Positions 62,983 through 64,000 of a stretch of 64,000 nt of DNA are shown here, in pieces. Under the pieces are notes generated by a model. It worked only from the letters and a program-made list of their open reading frames with translations, was not told where the DNA came from and did not search any database. The stretch's first letter is position 1; each line of letters begins with the position of its first letter. Source of the stretch: Luidia sarsii (Eukaryota; Echinodermata; Asteroidea; Paxillosida; Luidiidae); contig OX465109.1 in the NCBI GenBank assembly GCA_949987565.1, forward strand, positions 20,914,799 to 20,978,798. Direction: 5' to 3'. The position numbers and the translations under genes are program-made.

Positions 62983-64000
62983 CTACTCAGTTACTCTCTG
63001 CCGTCGACCATAATGCCAGCGACTGGACAATGGCAGCTCAGAGAAACAGGTAGGGTCGCTCCCTTCTCCTGAAAATGTTTGAATAGAAATTGACTCCGAA
63101 TTCAGATGTTTTGACTCAGGCCATTCGAGGAATCCTAGGGCTACTTTCAAGCCAAGTTTCAAGAATCAAAACCTAAAATGTAAAACGATATGAACACGCA
63201 AGGAATATATCTCTGCCCATCACCTGCAAAATCTGCGAATCAACGTCCGCTCGTATGAATGCACAGTTGACACTCAGACAGATGAAAGGTCGTTGCCTTC
63301 CCGTGGAAAATTATCAAAAGAAATGTTCTCCAAACTCAGTAACTTTAACACTTGTCGTTAGAGGAACCCTAGACCTCTTCCTAGGGCAAATTTGAATCTC
63401 GTCAGCATCATATTTAATGAAATATTAATTTGCAAACCCTATCTTCCTACTCATTTACTCTCTGCCGTCGACCATTATGCCAGCGACTGGACAATGGCAG
63501 CTCAGAGAAACAGGTAGGGTCGCTCCCTTCTCCTGAAAATGTTTGAATAGAAATTGACTCCGAATTCAGATGTTTTGACTCAGGCCATTCGAGTAATCCT
63601 AGGGTTACTTTCAAGCCAATTTTCAAGGATGAAAACCTAAAATGTAATACGATATGAACACGCAAGGAATATATCTCTGCCCATCACCTTCAAAATCTGC
63701 GAATCAACGTCCGCTCGTATGAATACACAGTTGACACTCAGACGGATGAAGGGTCGTTGCCTTTCCGTGGAAAACCATCATAAGAAATGTTCTCCAAACT
63801 CAGTAACTTTAACACTTGTCGTTAGAGGAACCCTAGACCTCTTCTTAGGGCAAATTTGAATCTTGTCAGCATCATATTTAATGAAATATTAATTTGCAAA
63901 CCCTATCTTCCTACTCATTTACTCTCTTCCGTCGACCATAATGCCAGCGACTGGACAATGGCAGCTCAGAGAAACAGGTAGGCTCGCTCCCTTCTCCTGA

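Larger units (their letters stand above)
1..64000. repeat. Higher-order satellite DNA array, 464-bp monomer
   Basis: The same 464-bp sequence recurs head to tail across the whole window in one orientation. About 117 copies can be counted by the register beginning at 424, 888, 1352 and so on. The period is exact: apart from the spacers I found one 1-bp insertion, near 61310, and one extra base in each spacer-proximal monomer. Monomers fall into sequence subfamilies whose order repeats, which is the definition of a higher-order repeat. Satellites of this kind are maintained by unequal exchange and gene conversion and usually lie in heterochromatin. Location and species are not visible in the sequence. 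Most monomers contain one GTCGAC and one GAATTC site, so digests should give a 464-bp ladder. Confidence 0.97.
55599..64000. repeat. Higher-order unit 9, incomplete, at least 8402 bp
   Basis: This unit starts with the end of a spacer, and no further spacer appears before the window ends. It has 18 registers (56022 to 63911), the last one cut. The left 2.9 kb duplicates unit 8. A pentamer duplication follows at 58342-62982. The final monomers (62983, 63447, 63911) carry private changes such as tactcattta near 63449. Confidence 0.9.
55699..64000 (+). repeat. Monomer array I (18 registers, cut by window end)
   Basis: The register starts are 56022, 56486, 56950, 57414, 57878, 58342, 58806, 59270, 59734, 60198, 60662 and 61126, then 61591 (shifted by one), 62055, 62519, 62983, 63447 and 63911. 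The left end duplicates array H up to 58510. Private markers include gatgaaaccctaaaatg, taatccgat and ttcacgccaa. No gene and no spacer are visible to the end. Confidence 0.92.

Noticed and set aside
1..64000. CRISPR array
   Set aside because: The repeat unit is 464 bp with no short repeat and unique spacer alternation, and no cas-like gene is present.

Overview
The whole 64,000-base window is tandemly repeated satellite DNA. I found no protein-coding gene, tRNA, rRNA or CRISPR array that I can support. Every base belongs either to a 464-bp monomer array, always in the same orientation, or to a recurring spacer of about 0.84-0.97 kb that punctuates it. Long, near-identical higher-order units and the lack of any gene over 64 kb point to eukaryotic heterochromatin (centromeric, pericentromeric, subtelomeric or B-chromosome-like). 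The sequence itself does not let me name the species, clade or chromosome region.

Layout. The spacer occurs as a 3' remnant at 1-100 and as complete copies at 5523-6366, 11789-12632, 18055-18898, 23857-24700, 30587-31430 (844 bp each) and at 45205-46170, 49737-50702, 54733-55698 (966 bp each, with one extra 122-bp internal subrepeat). Between spacers lie monomer arrays with 11, 11, 11, 10, 12, 29, 7 and 8 monomer registers, then a final array (55699-64000) with 18 that runs off the window without a spacer. Measured from one fixed point in the spacer, the higher-order units are 6266, 6266, 6266, 5802, 6730, 14740, 4532 and 4996 bp. All differ by whole multiples of 464 once the 122-bp subrepeat is allowed for.

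Origin of the monomer. The 464-bp monomer is itself an old head-to-tail dimer. Several motifs recur inside it at an exact offset of 234 bp (then 230 bp to the next monomer), and a 68-base ungapped stretch between two of them matches at 39 positions by my count. The ancestral unit was therefore about 232 bp, and the 6266-, 5802- and 6730-bp units are close to 27, 25 and 29 of these half-units.

Nested structure. The left part (units 2-4) is built on a 1392-bp trimer of monomers. The long unit at 31331-46070 and the right-hand array at 58342-62982 each carry separate 2320-bp pentamer duplications. Units 2 and 3 look identical over 6266 bp, and units 4-8 are mosaics of blocks found elsewhere in the window. 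Several crossover junctions can be placed, two of them within 16 and 35 bp, both beside the motif gaatcctaggg. Short reading frames (60-85 codons) recur with the repeat, but most start at TTG or GTG, are broken in whole subfamilies, and are best read as by-products of array homogenisation.
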